Assembly (NCBI GenBank): GCA_029561455.1 | Contig: JAKQIY010000061.1 | Span: forward strand, 124,001 to 188,000 | Length of the DNA: 64,000 nucleotides | Direction: 5' to 3' | Origin: a bacterium | GTDB lineage: Bacteria; Zhuqueibacterota; Zhuqueibacteria; Residuimicrobiales; Krinioviventaceae | Shown here: positions 43,696 through 52,562 of the stretch, piece after piece | Layout: each line of letters begins with the position of its first letter | Numbering within the stretch: the first letter of the stretch is position 1 | Translations under genes and position numbers: made by a program | Notes under the pieces: model-generated | The model's input: the letters and a program-made list of their open reading frames with translations, nothing else | Database searches by the model: none | What the model was told of the DNA's origin: nothing

Positions 43696-46600
43696 CTAAT
43701 CATTTTGCAGCATTCCCGCCAGCGAATTGATCCAGATATCAAACGCCTCCAGACGGCGGGCGGTCATAATTTCCGTTTTTGCCTGCGCTTTATTACCCTG
43801 TCCCAGGTAGCCGAGCGCCATAGTAAAATGGGCTGCCGCCTGTTGTTTTTCGGCGGACTGCCGTTCACCAAATTTGGCAAAAAAGTCCACTTGAACAGTT
43901 TTATCCATGCTTTCCCGTCCGGTTTGAATGAGCGCCGCAAACAGTTGATTGGCCTGTTCCGGTTGACCCAGCTTGAGTAGCGCCAGGCCCTGGTAATAAC
44001 GAAAATCGGTTTTATGAACATTGATATCCGCACACTTGCGGAAGGCTTGCTGCGCCCGTTCCCGCTGCCCGAGGTTTTCACAGGCCAGGCCGATATAATA
44101 CCAGGGTCGAGCCGCATCCACATCATTCAACGGCCGGCCGACTTCAAGATTGCGCGGATAGTCCAGCGCTGCCTGAAAATCGCGTAACGCTTTTTTATAG
44201 TTTCTTTTTCGCATGAACTCCAGCCCACGTAACATAAATGCATTGCGGTACACATCATAAATGCTGCCGCCGCCCTCCCAGGTATGAAAATGATGCGTGG
44301 TTACCAGGTTTATAGCTTTATCGTATTGCCCGGTTTGCACCAAAAGGTCGGCTACCTGCGCTAAAGCATCGTCCCGACTCTCCACAACCGGCAGGTTCTG
44401 CATCAGCACATCCAACCGCTTTTTCGGGGGAATGCCGATAGCGGCGGACAAGACATCCATTTCATAATACAAACGAGGATCCTGCGGCTTAAGCGCCAGC
44501 GCCTTTCGGTAACTGGTCAGCGCTTTGGAATTATTATTTTCCACCCGCATATATGCAAAACCCAGGTTGCGGTGTACCAGAGCCAGGGTGCTGTCCCGTT
44601 GTTGCGATTGCTCCCAGGCGGTAATCGCCCGTTGCGGTTGAATATCGTAAAGAAGATTGCCCAGGTAACAGAGGGCCAGCGCATCCTGCGGATTTTGTTC
44701 CGCAGCTTGCCGTAAAACCGGTATCGATTCGTTGCGGTACGGAAAGCAGTAATCCGCCGGCATGGCCGCCGCCAGTTTATAATTCAGCAGGGCTTTTTGC
44801 GGATTATTGGTTTGATTCCACAGATAACCGAGGGTATAATAGACCAAAGGATTGGAACTGCCCCGTTCAGACAGGGTGCGGTCTTTACGCTCCAACACCT
44901 GTATGGCTTCGGACCAGAATCCGGCGTTGGCATAATCGTGCGCCAGTTCCAGGTGCATTTCCGCATCGCCGTTCATTTGGGCTTCCAGTTCATAAAAGCT
45001 GTTTGCCGCCGCTTCGTTTTGGCCGGCCTGCTTTTGTATGAGGGCAAGTTCGTTCATAGCCCAAAAATCCAGGCGGTCAAAAGATAACGCGGTACGAGCG
45101 GCCTGTTCCGCTTCCGGCAGGCGACCCAGCCGGCGTAAAACTGCGGATTTGATATTCCAGGCGCGGGTGTTCATGGCATTGGTAGCTATGGCCTGTTCTA
45201 TATGTTCCAGCGCCGTTTTATAATCTCCCTTTAATCCATCCAGTTCCGCCAGCGCATAATAGGAGGCGGCATTCCAGGCAAAGCTCCACGAGGCCCGGTA
45301 AAATGAATCGTACGCTTCTTTATATTTGCCCTGCGCTTTTTGCACCACGCCAAGATAATAATACGCCTCGCCATCTTTGGGGCGGGTATAGTTAGCCGCC
45401 AGACGGGATATGGCTTGTTGTAAATGCAGTTCCGCTTCCGCATACATCGCCCGCTTGCAATATAATGTTCCCAGCCAGGTATTGACGCGGCTATCCAAAC
45501 TATCGCGTTTCAGGGCTTGTGTATAAAAGGGATAAGGATCGATAGCAGCATTGTGGAACTGATCGAGACGCAGCCCCGCCAGGTAAAGTTCTTCTGTGGT
45601 GGCCATTTTTTCCGGCGTTACCGGCGGAGTAACCCGTTTTGGCTGTGATGCGCCGGGCTTTTGCACTGATACATAATTCAACAGTTCTTCTCCGCCAGGC
45701 GTTGTCAGAGTCACTTTGACATCCTGTTCGGTAACACCGGACGGCAGATTGACATCGGTTTGAAAAGGCCGGGCGGGACTGATATTCAGCGTTTGCTTGA
45801 GCAAGGTTTGCTTGCCGGCCGCTACCTGCACAACAGCATCTTGACGTTCACACGTGGAATTCAGCAAGATCCGCGCGGTGTTATGATCCGGGAATTCCAG
45901 GTTCAGCGCCCCTTCCAGGTTCGCCTGCACCAGTCCGCCGGTATTGCGGATGGGATACCAATATTGTTTTACCACCTTGACTTCATAGGGCTGAATCCAG
46001 CTATAATCGGGCTGGTTATCGGAATACGCTCCGGCCATTAATTCCAGGTACGGGCCGTCCGTATCGGTCAACATCTGATCCCACATTTTCCCCTCGTCGC
46101 CGCAGCCAAAAGTAAAAAACTTTTTCCCCGGCGCAATATGATGGTTGCCGATGTATACCGTACCCGCATCCTTACCGTGATCGTAACCACCGAAATAATC
46201 CGCTTCATGATCCCAGCAGAAAAACGACACCGGTTTAGGTAAATTTTTCCACCAGCTAATATCGGTATTTTCATATTTATAACCGCCATAGGTACTGTTG
46301 GCAATTGGCCATTCGGCAAACTCGCTTTTAGCGTGCTGGGTCACCCACTCCGCCTCGGGCGGGAAAATGACCTGGTAGGTGGAATCCACATGCACCGACG
46401 GATTGGCAAAATATAAAAAGGACTGTACAAACGGCGTGCGGTTCTGAAATTTCAGGGTCACTTCCAGGTACGAGCGCTCCGGGAAAATGGTAATGCCCAA
46501 CAGGAACTTCATACGCTGGCGGCGTTCGATTTCCGTTAGCCACAGGGTTTTGCTGCCATCCGGGTTATTGCACAGGGTATACGTCATGGGCATAAACGAA

Positions 46601-47055
46601 TTGGCGCGGTGGTGATGCGGGAAATTCCATTCCACCCCGCCGGAAATCCACGCGCCCAGCATGCCTATCAGCGCCGGTTTGATAACGCTCTGGCGGTAAA
46701 AGAAATCATAATTATTAGTCTTGTCCAGCCCGGAAAAGATACGCCCGCCCAATTCCGGTAAAATGCATAGCTTTATATAATCATTCTCCAGGTACACGGC
46801 CTGAAAGGGTTTGTCCTGTTTTTCATTGCCCAGCACATCGGAGATCGGGTAAGGGTAAATGCGGCCCTGGGCGCCCTGGTAAACGCGGCCGTCATAAAAG
46901 CGGGGATTTTTATCCGGTTCGCCAACGCTATACGCGGGGATTGATAAAGATTCCTGCCATATTTTAGCCCCGGCATACAGAATAGTTGGAACAAAGGCGA
47001 TCATGATCAGGATCGGAACCACTTTAGTTAAATTAATTTTTATTTTCATAAACAT
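43696..47055 (-). CDS. exported DUF5107-TPR protein
   Basis: The 1119-residue protein begins with a signal peptide (~1-28). Residues ~30-450 match DUF5107, a galactose-mutarotase-like beta-sandwich linked to polysaccharide utilisation. Residues ~490-1100 are a tandem series of TPR-type helical repeats, for example GLRLDQFHNAAIDPYPFYTQ, AYYYLGVVQKAQGKYKEAYD and LCYLGNLLYDIQPQRAI. DUF5107-TPR proteins are typically found beside glycoside hydrolases in Bacteroidota and relatives; catalysis has not been shown by sequence alone. A second ATG at 47049 has better spacing from AGGATA than the first. The gene lies between creatininase and fucosidase genes. Confidence 0.85.
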   Translation of the reverse strand: MFMKIKINLTKVVPILIMIAFVPTILYAGAKIWQESLSIPAYSVGEPDKNPRFYDGRVYQGAQGRIYPYPISDVLGNEKQDKPFQAVYLENDYIKLCILPELGGRIFSGLDKTNNYDFFYRQSVIKPALIGMLGAWISGGVEWNFPHHHRANSFMPMTYTLCNNPDGSKTLWLTEIERRQRMKFLLGITIFPERSYLEVTLKFQNRTPFVQSFLYFANPSVHVDSTYQVIFPPEAEWVTQHAKSEFAEWPIANSTYGGYKYENTDISWWKNLPKPVSFFCWDHEADYFGGYDHGKDAGTVYIGNHHIAPGKKFFTFGCGDEGKMWDQMLTDTDGPYLELMAGAYSDNQPDYSWIQPYEVKVVKQYWYPIRNTGGLVQANLEGALNLEFPDHNTARILLNSTCERQDAVVQVAAGKQTLLKQTLNISPARPFQTDVNLPSGVTEQDVKVTLTTPGGEELLNYVSVQKPGASQPKRVTPPVTPEKMATTEELYLAGLRLDQFHNAAIDPYPFYTQALKRDSLDSRVNTWLGTLYCKRAMYAEAELHLQQAISRLAANYTRPKDGEAYYYLGVVQKAQGKYKEAYDSFYRASWSFAWNAASYYALAELDGLKGDYKTALEHIEQAIATNAMNTRAWNIKSAVLRRLGRLPEAEQAARTALSFDRLDFWAMNELALIQKQAGQNEAAANSFYELEAQMNGDAEMHLELAHDYANAGFWSEAIQVLERKDRTLSERGSSNPLVYYTLGYLWNQTNNPQKALLNYKLAAAMPADYCFPYRNESIPVLRQAAEQNPQDALALCYLGNLLYDIQPQRAITAWEQSQQRDSTLALVHRNLGFAYMRVENNNSKALTSYRKALALKPQDPRLYYEMDVLSAAIGIPPKKRLDVLMQNLPVVESRDDALAQVADLLVQTGQYDKAINLVTTHHFHTWEGGGSIYDVYRNAFMLRGLEFMRKRNYKKALRDFQAALDYPRNLEVGRPLNDVDAARPWYYIGLACENLGQRERAQQAFRKCADINVHKTDFRYYQGLALLKLGQPEQANQLFAALIQTGRESMDKTVQVDFFAKFGERQSAEKQQAAAHFTMALGYLGQGNKAQAKTEIMTARRLEAFDIWINSLAGMLQND

Positions 47056-47141
47056 TATCCTGCACTAGGGTGATGAGAATGAGCTGGGGTTCCTGTAAAA
47101 CGGAATGACAAAAGTTACGCAAACGTTATCGTAAATAAAAC

Positions 47142-47174
47142 AAAAAAATCCGGAGCGGTATGCGCCGCCCCGGA
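47142..47174 (-). terminator. rho-independent terminator after the fucosidase gene
   Basis: TCCGGAGCGG (47149-47158) pairs with CCGCCCCGGA (47165-47174) with a single A-C mismatch. Read on the minus strand the hairpin is followed by seven T's (A-run 47142-47148 on the plus strand). It lies 12 bp after the fucosidase stop. Confidence 0.85.
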
Positions 47175-47185
47175 AAAAGTAATAC

Positions 47186-48574
47186 TTACTTTACAACCAG
47201 TTCGCCGTCGTATTCGATGACAATAACCGTAGCGATTTTATCCGGCAATTCCTTTGGCAGTTGCAGGCTGATGCCGTCGCCGGCCGGTTTTACCTTGAAT
47301 GTCAGATCCGGGGCAGCCGGTACAGAAATATTCTTTACCTGTACTGCGGCAACCGGGATCTGTACTAGTCCGTTCTTGGGTTTTTCAAATACAATTGCAA
47401 ATAATTTACCCGGTTTTTGCGTATAGCGGCCCCATTCCGGTTTGGCGAAGGGACTGGCGCTGGTGCCATAAACCGCATCGCCATTCACCTTCATCCAGGC
47501 GCCAATAGCTTTCAGTCTTTCGACACTGGCTTCCGGGATCAAACCTTCGGCAGTCGGGCCGACATTCAACAGGTAATTGCCGCCCTTGGAGGCAATATCA
47601 ACCAGGTTGCGGATCAGCATTTCTGCGGACTTCCAGTTATTATCCGAGGCCTTGTAACCCCAGGTATCGTTCATGGTCATACAGCTTTCCCAATCCACAC
47701 CCGGCAAACCGGTATCGGGAATCTCTTGCTCCGGGGTGCCGTAATCACCGGCGAACTCACCCTCGGCAGTTAATCCCTGCATGCCCATACGACCCTTATC
47801 GACCCGGTTATTGATAATAATATCGGGTTGCAAGTTGCGGACATAATTATACAAGTCCTTACCCATCGGCGAGGTCCAATCCTTGTTCCATTCGCCGTCA
47901 AACCAGAGGATACCGACTTTCCCGTAATTCGTTAATAACTCTTTTAACTGGGGTTTTAAATGATTCTTAACATATTTGGGAAATTCCGGGTTGACTTTTT
48001 CTCCATCATTATAATTGGGAAAGTATGACGCCTGGGCCTGGGGATGATGCCAATCCATAATGGAATGATAGAAACATAAAGTAATACCTTGATTTTCACA
48101 GGCGACGCTCAATTCCTTTAAAATATCCCTTTTAAATGGTGTAGCGTCCATTACATCCCATTTTGTAACTTTAGAATCAAATATTGCAAAACCGTCATGA
48201 TGTTTTGAAGTAATTACAATATATTTCACGCCCGCTTCTTTGGCCAGGGCTACCCATTCGTCAGCGTTGAACTTGACCGGGTTAAACTGCGGGGCAAACT
48301 TTTCATAGTCCTGCACCGGGATTTGCGCGGTATTCATGATCCATTCGCCAATACCCTCTACCTGTTTGCCGTTATATTCACCCGCCGGAATGGCATATAA
48401 TCCCCAGTGAATGAACATCCCGAAACGGGCTTCCTGCCACCATTGCATTCTGGCGGCGCGTTCTTCAGAACTCTCTTGCAAATAATTAACTGCTGGTTTT
48501 TTTTCACCGCAACTCAAACAGGTTATCAAAACCAACACCAGCATAATAACACCGTACATTCTTTTCCCTACCAT
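47186..48574 (-). CDS. alpha-L-fucosidase lipoprotein (GH29)
   Basis: The 462-residue protein is a GH29 retaining fucosidase. After a lipobox (CLSCG, ~19-23), the catalytic barrel has WWQEARFGMFIHWGLYAIPAGEY, VKYIVITSKHHDGFAIF and KVGILWFDGEWN, whose Asp is the family nucleophile. A C-terminal beta-sandwich follows. As a lipoprotein it should act on the cell surface or in the periplasm, removing alpha-fucose from glycans. GGAGGAAGGC sits before ATG 48574. It starts a minus-strand series with the DUF5107-TPR, creatininase and rhamnosidase genes, but a strong terminator lies after it, so it is its own transcription unit. Confidence 0.93.
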   Translation of the reverse strand: MVGKRMYGVIMLVLVLITCLSCGEKKPAVNYLQESSEERAARMQWWQEARFGMFIHWGLYAIPAGEYNGKQVEGIGEWIMNTAQIPVQDYEKFAPQFNPVKFNADEWVALAKEAGVKYIVITSKHHDGFAIFDSKVTKWDVMDATPFKRDILKELSVACENQGITLCFYHSIMDWHHPQAQASYFPNYNDGEKVNPEFPKYVKNHLKPQLKELLTNYGKVGILWFDGEWNKDWTSPMGKDLYNYVRNLQPDIIINNRVDKGRMGMQGLTAEGEFAGDYGTPEQEIPDTGLPGVDWESCMTMNDTWGYKASDNNWKSAEMLIRNLVDIASKGGNYLLNVGPTAEGLIPEASVERLKAIGAWMKVNGDAVYGTSASPFAKPEWGRYTQKPGKLFAIVFEKPKNGLVQIPVAAVQVKNISVPAAPDLTFKVKPAGDGISLQLPKELPDKIATVIVIEYDGELVVK

Positions 48575-48649
48575 GCCTTCCTCCAAATAAATGTTTGTAA
48601 CTTTACAACAATGAATTGAGGGTTTATTAAACCTGACGTCGTTGATATG

Positions 48650-48973
48650 TTAAACAGTCGCCTGGCGTAATTTCTTTTTAAATTTGTGAATACCCTGTCT
48701 TATTTTTTCAAGCGCTTCGAAATCCTTGGCTTTTATTGCTTCATCCCGTTTGTGTTTTAATTGCCGAATCTCTTTTTTAATAGCCGTTTTATCCAGGCCG
48801 ACCACATGATGGTGAACATGCATATCCAGGTTCAATGCAGTGCATATCGCCGCCAGTAAATGATCCTTATTTAACTGGGTATATCCCTTTACGGCTTCAT
48901 GTTCAATGCCGGCCGCAATGTCGCGCAGTTCAGCTACGGTTTTTTTCTTCAGTTCTTCAAAAGTATGAGCCAT
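48650..48973 (-). CDS. small conserved protein with Rho-N-like N-terminus
   Basis: The 107-residue protein begins FEELKKKTVAELRDIAAGI, a helical segment resembling Rho N-terminal/SAP-like domains. This is followed by a His-rich stretch DMHVHHHVVG and a basic coiled-coil tail IKKEIRQLKHKRDEAIKAKDFEALEKIRQGIHKFKKKLRQ. It lacks a signal peptide. I recall conserved hypothetical proteins of this layout, but no function. Nucleic-acid binding is plausible from the basic tail. It is transcribed on the minus strand, ending 76 bp before the fucosidase start, and GGAGG precedes its ATG. Confidence 0.75.
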   Translation of the reverse strand: MAHTFEELKKKTVAELRDIAAGIEHEAVKGYTQLNKDHLLAAICTALNLDMHVHHHVVGLDKTAIKKEIRQLKHKRDEAIKAKDFEALEKIRQGIHKFKKKLRQATV

Positions 48974-49365
48974 GGTGTTGTTCCTCCTTTCGGAATATCA
49001 TTGCATTTTACTCATTGAATTTGTTAAAATATTGTCTTTCAATTCAGCGCCGATACCGATCCATACCCGAATACTGTTGCCTCTCCTTATCGCTTTTTTT
49101 TATGGATAATATTCTTAATAATAACATCTGAAAATTTTAACCATATAATAAATTACACGTTTAAATTCCTTACCTTTATATAGATAAAAATTTAATCAAA
49201 GTCAAGTTTATTTAAAAACATCTCCAGACAGCTTTATAATTTCAGGAAATACTGGTTACTGGTAAAAAATTTTTTTATATTCAACTTTACATTACAATTT
49301 TTTATTTTGGTTATTTCAGCGCCATTAATCTGATACTACTATCACCAGGAGGAACAGGACACGTT
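48974..49365. other. AT-rich divergent intergenic region
   Basis: About 390 bp of very AT-rich DNA between divergent genes. Long T-runs near 49266-49310 and an AGGAGGAACAGGA ribosome-site region close to 49366 are the only notable features. I see no coding frame or clear promoter boxes. Confidence 0.4.
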
Positions 49366-50046
49366 ATGTTGAAATCAATTTTTATTCGCAAGGCAATTTT
49401 TTTATTTATAATATCACTGATTATTACCGTTCGCCCGTCTAAAAGCCAGGAAGTGTTGCAATGGTACCTGCCGCGTGATGCTCAAAACCGGCAAAGCTGG
49501 GACGCGGTCAAGCTCACCGCGATCGGTGAATACGGTTTGGTTCGCAAAGCCCGGCCAACTGTACCGTCCCATTTACACACCGGCATAGACTTTAAACGTC
49601 CGGGAACTAATTATGTGGATGAACCGGTCTACCCTGCGGCCATCGGTAAAGTGATCAGCCTGCGCAGCGACGGCCCCTTTGCACAGATCATCATAGAACA
49701 TCAGGTCGATACCGATACCAAACTATGGACGGTTTACGAACATGTGGCCGGCATTTGTGTTCAATACGGCCAATACGTATACCCGGAAAATCCCATTGCC
49801 CGGTATATGACCAAAGAAGAACTGGATAAATATGGCTGGCAGTTCGATCACTTTCATTTTGAAGTGATGAAAATCCCTCCCAGACAAGCCAAGCCGGATC
49901 AGCTTAAACCCTTTCGCTATTTTGACACCTATTGCCTGGTGTGTTATACCGATAAAGACCTGGAAAAACATTATTACCATCCGCAAGAATTTTTACTGAC
50001 GCAGTGGCGACAAACTTCTGCCGCCCAACCCGGCGCCGGGGAATAA
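49366..50046 (+). CDS. exported M23-family peptidase-like protein
   Basis: The 226-residue product has an N-terminal hydrophobic signal (~8-27) ending SKS, and a LytM/M23 beta-sheet domain at ~60-190. Metal ligands seen are H71 and D75 in HLHTGIDF and the HFHFE motif near 163-167, the H-X-H of M23 peptidases. M23 enzymes cut peptidoglycan cross-links in the periplasm; some family members lack activity and serve as regulators of amidases. Here the ligands look complete. RBS AGGA lies 7 nt before the ATG. The gene is separated from ybaK by a promoter region. Confidence 0.87.
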   Translation: MLKSIFIRKAIFLFIISLIITVRPSKSQEVLQWYLPRDAQNRQSWDAVKLTAIGEYGLVRKARPTVPSHLHTGIDFKRPGTNYVDEPVYPAAIGKVISLRSDGPFAQIIIEHQVDTDTKLWTVYEHVAGICVQYGQYVYPENPIARYMTKEELDKYGWQFDHFHFEVMKIPPRQAKPDQLKPFRYFDTYCLVCYTDKDLEKHYYHPQEFLLTQWRQTSAAQPGAGE

Positions 50047-50101
50047 ACTACTTTACAAGGTTATATAGGCCGTTGTTTGGGCCGGAACACAAATATTTTT
50101 C

Positions 50102-50156
50102 TTGACATAATAGAGTTTTTTTAATATACTTGACAAGATACCGGTTGACAACCGGT
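50102..50156 (+). promoter_or_regulatory. sigma-70-type promoter with a 17-bp palindromic operator-like site
   Basis: TTGACA (50102-50107), a 17-nt spacer and TATACT (50125-50130) form a near-consensus promoter. ACCGGTTG-A-CAACCGGT at 50140-50156 is a perfect palindrome that begins about 10 nt after the -10 box, at or just after the start of transcription. The leader to the ybaK ATG is about 220 nt. A repressor operator or a 5' RNA hairpin are both possible. Confidence 0.7.
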
Positions 50157-50360
50157 AATATTCGGGTTAGTTTTTTTACCCGACAGAGACGCCGGTTTTC
50201 CATTAACACACCAGGTTCATTCAGACAGGTTTTTTCTACTCCGCCACCGCTTTGGCTAAACGACTTTTCCAGTACAGCTCAAATCACCGGGCGTCGTGAA
50301 TGCGCCGGAGAATTAAAAGTTGCTCTCCGGGTCCTTGCCAACTATTAAAAGGAGGATGCT

Positions 50361-50843
50361 ATGCCTGTGGAAAAGCTGAAAAAGTTCCTGGATGAGCACA
50401 ACATCAAATATGTGATCATAAAACATTCCCCGGCTTTTACCGCTCAGGAAGTTGCCGGACTCGCCCACGTTCCTGGCAAAGAAATGGCTAAAACCGTGCT
50501 GGTGCTTGTTGATGGGAAAATGGCTATGACCGTGCTGCCGGCCGACAACAAGGTCGATTTTGCCCTGTTGAAAAAGGCTACCGGCGCTAAAGAAGTGCTG
50601 CTCGCTACCGAAGAAGAATTCAAATACCGTTTCCCGGACTGCGAAGTGGGTGCAATGCCGCCGTTCGGCAACCTCTATGGCATGGATGTGTGGATTGAAA
50701 AGAGTCTGACTAAAGACGAAGAGATTTTTTTCAACGCCTGCTCACACAAAGACCTTATCAAAATGCAATACAAGGACTTTGAAACGTTGGTGCAACCTAA
50801 AATCGGCTCTTTTGCACTGAAACGGAATTATCATTTGGTGTAA
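50361..50843 (+). CDS. YbaK/EbsC-type aminoacyl-tRNA deacylase
   Basis: The 160-residue protein belongs to the YbaK/ProX family of trans-editing enzymes that hydrolyse misacylated tRNAs such as Cys-tRNA-Pro or Ala-tRNA-Pro. The N-terminal MPVEKLKKFLDEHNIKYVIIKHS, the K-TVLVLVDGK region and the GAMPPFGNLYGM segment with conserved Gly-X-X-P-P-F-G are standard. It lacks a ProRS, so it is a free-standing protein. AAGGAGG lies 8 nt before the ATG. A strong promoter with a palindrome precedes it, so its level may be regulated. Confidence 0.9.
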   Translation: MPVEKLKKFLDEHNIKYVIIKHSPAFTAQEVAGLAHVPGKEMAKTVLVLVDGKMAMTVLPADNKVDFALLKKATGAKEVLLATEEEFKYRFPDCEVGAMPPFGNLYGMDVWIEKSLTKDEEIFFNACSHKDLIKMQYKDFETLVQPKIGSFALKRNYHLV

Positions 50844-50967
50844 AGAACAGATTTCATTCTTTATAATCGACAACTTGTTCAACCAGGTATTATTAAAAAA
50901 ATTTTGAGATTGCAAAATTTCTAAATTTTCTTAAATTTGGAAAAAACTTTATTAATAAAAAAACATA

Positions 50968-51828
50968 ATGAATTCAAAAATAAAATTATACCTGGGCGAT
51001 TGTAAAGAAAGATTAAAAGAGATAGAAAATAATTCTATTGATTTGATTTTCACTTCGCCGCCTTATGCTGATAGTCGAAAAAACACTTATGGAGGCATAA
51101 ATCCTGATTATTATGTCGAATGGTTTATGCCTATTGCCGGGGAATTATATCGCATTTTAAAACCAACAGGAACTTTTGTACTCAACATTAAAGAAAGAGT
51201 TGTTGAAGGAGAAAGACATACCTATGTACTTGAATTAATACTGGAAATGAGAAAGCGGGGGTGGTTTTGGACTGAAGAATTTATTTGGCACAAAAAAAAT
51301 TGCTACCCGGGAAAATGGCCAAACAGGTTCAGGGATTCATGGGAACGATTGATACAATTTAATAAAAGTAAAAAATTTTATATGTATCAAGATAATGTAA
51401 TGGTGCCGGTAGGCGAGTGGGCAAAGGCCAGATTAAAAAAATTAAGTGAAACTGATAAACTGCGGGATAATTCAAAAGTAGGGAGTGGCTTTGGCAAAAA
51501 CATATCAAATTGGATAGGAAGGGATCTGGCCTATCCAACAAATGTTATTCATCTGGCAACAGAATGTAATAATAAAAACCATAGTGCCGCCTTTCCCGAT
51601 TCCCTGCCGGAGTGGTTTATAAAACTCTTTACCAAAGAAGGAGATGTAGTCCTTGATCCATTTATGGGTTCCGGAACAACCGTTATTGTCGCAAATCGTA
51701 TGGGAAGAAAAGCGGTTGGAATTGAAATAGTACCTGAGTATTATAAGATTGTTACGGATAGCTTTATATCCCTTCAACAAACCCTATTTGAGGAAAGTAA
51801 AAACTATGTCACAAATAATGTTGAATGA
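50968..51828 (+). CDS. type II R-M beta-class DNA methyltransferase
   Basis: A 286-residue methyltransferase with motif IV TSPPY (residues ~30-34) before the SAM motif I DPFMGSGTTVIVAN (~230-243). TSPPY is more common in N4-cytosine enzymes, so N4-cytosine modification is more likely than N6-adenine. Its last 23 bp overlap the endonuclease gene, a typical R-M arrangement. The segment is low in GC relative to the flanking ybaK and SMP-30 genes. No clear ribosome site is seen at ATG 50968, but the N-terminal MNSKIKLYLGDCKERLKEI fits the family. Confidence 0.92.
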   Translation: MNSKIKLYLGDCKERLKEIENNSIDLIFTSPPYADSRKNTYGGINPDYYVEWFMPIAGELYRILKPTGTFVLNIKERVVEGERHTYVLELILEMRKRGWFWTEEFIWHKKNCYPGKWPNRFRDSWERLIQFNKSKKFYMYQDNVMVPVGEWAKARLKKLSETDKLRDNSKVGSGFGKNISNWIGRDLAYPTNVIHLATECNNKNHSAAFPDSLPEWFIKLFTKEGDVVLDPFMGSGTTVIVANRMGRKAVGIEIVPEYYKIVTDSFISLQQTLFEESKNYVTNNVE

Positions 51829-52543
51829 TATAGTACAATATGTTGAGAATCATATTGGTGATTTCCATGCAAAGAGATTAAAAAGTTTACAAAATTTAAA
51901 ATTAACTGGTATTCTCAAAAGGAAGAATCCATATTTATTTAAAGCAAAAAACATTTTAACAGCTCAAGATTTGGTAAAAACTATTCTTGATGCTCATCTG
52001 TCTTCTCAAGAGGAAACTATTTTTGGGGATTTTCTTGAAGGTTTGGCAATCTTTATTAATGAAAATGTCTATAAAGGGAAAAAATCTGCTGCAGAGGGTA
52101 TAGATTTGGAATTTTCAAATAAGAACATTAAATATATTGTTTCTATTAAATCAGGTCCTAACTGGGGTAATAGTAGTCAAATAACAAAGATGAGAGATAA
52201 TTTTAAAAAAGCTCAAAAAATTTTAAAAACTAACAATCCCGACATACATATTATTGCAATAAATGGTTGTTGTTATGGGCGAGAAAATAACCCAAATAAG
52301 GGTGATTATTTTAAATATTGCGGCCAGGAATTCTGGTATTTTATCTCTGGCGATGAAAATTTATATACTGCTATAATTGAGCCCTTGGGTCATAAAGCAA
52401 AAGAAAAAAATGAAGACTTTAATAAATCCTATGCTCAAATTCTTAACAAGTTTACTCTAGAATTCGGAAAGGATTTTTGCAGTGATGGTTTAATTGATTG
52501 GAAAAAATTAGTTCAATTTAATTCTTCTCATAGAAAAAATTAA
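51806..52543 (+). CDS. PmeII-like type II restriction endonuclease
   Basis: The 245-residue protein is encoded directly after and overlapping a methyltransferase gene. It has LKLTGILKRKNPYLFKAKN and TAQDLVKTILDAHLSSQEETIFGDFLE near the N-terminus, a pattern I associate with PmeII-type endonucleases. A PD-(D/E)XK-like core may be IDLEF-X-NKNIKYIVSIKSG, where Asp...Glu-X-Lys-like residues are compressed into D-X-E...(S)IK. ATG 51806 has GAGGAAAG 8 nt upstream; earlier in-frame codons lie inside the methyltransferase. The very AT-rich sequence supports recent gain. Family name is moderately certain, endonuclease role is likely by context. Confidence 0.8.
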   Translation: MSQIMLNDIVQYVENHIGDFHAKRLKSLQNLKLTGILKRKNPYLFKAKNILTAQDLVKTILDAHLSSQEETIFGDFLEGLAIFINENVYKGKKSAAEGIDLEFSNKNIKYIVSIKSGPNWGNSSQITKMRDNFKKAQKILKTNNPDIHIIAINGCCYGRENNPNKGDYFKYCGQEFWYFISGDENLYTAIIEPLGHKAKEKNEDFNKSYAQILNKFTLEFGKDFCSDGLIDWKKLVQFNSSHRKN

Positions 52544-52562
52544 TATTAAAAGGACTACCGTC

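Noticed and set aside
50130-50348. Small plus-strand open frame in the ybaK leader
   Set aside because: Its TTG start overlaps the -10 box, it has no ribosome site, and it matches no protein I know.
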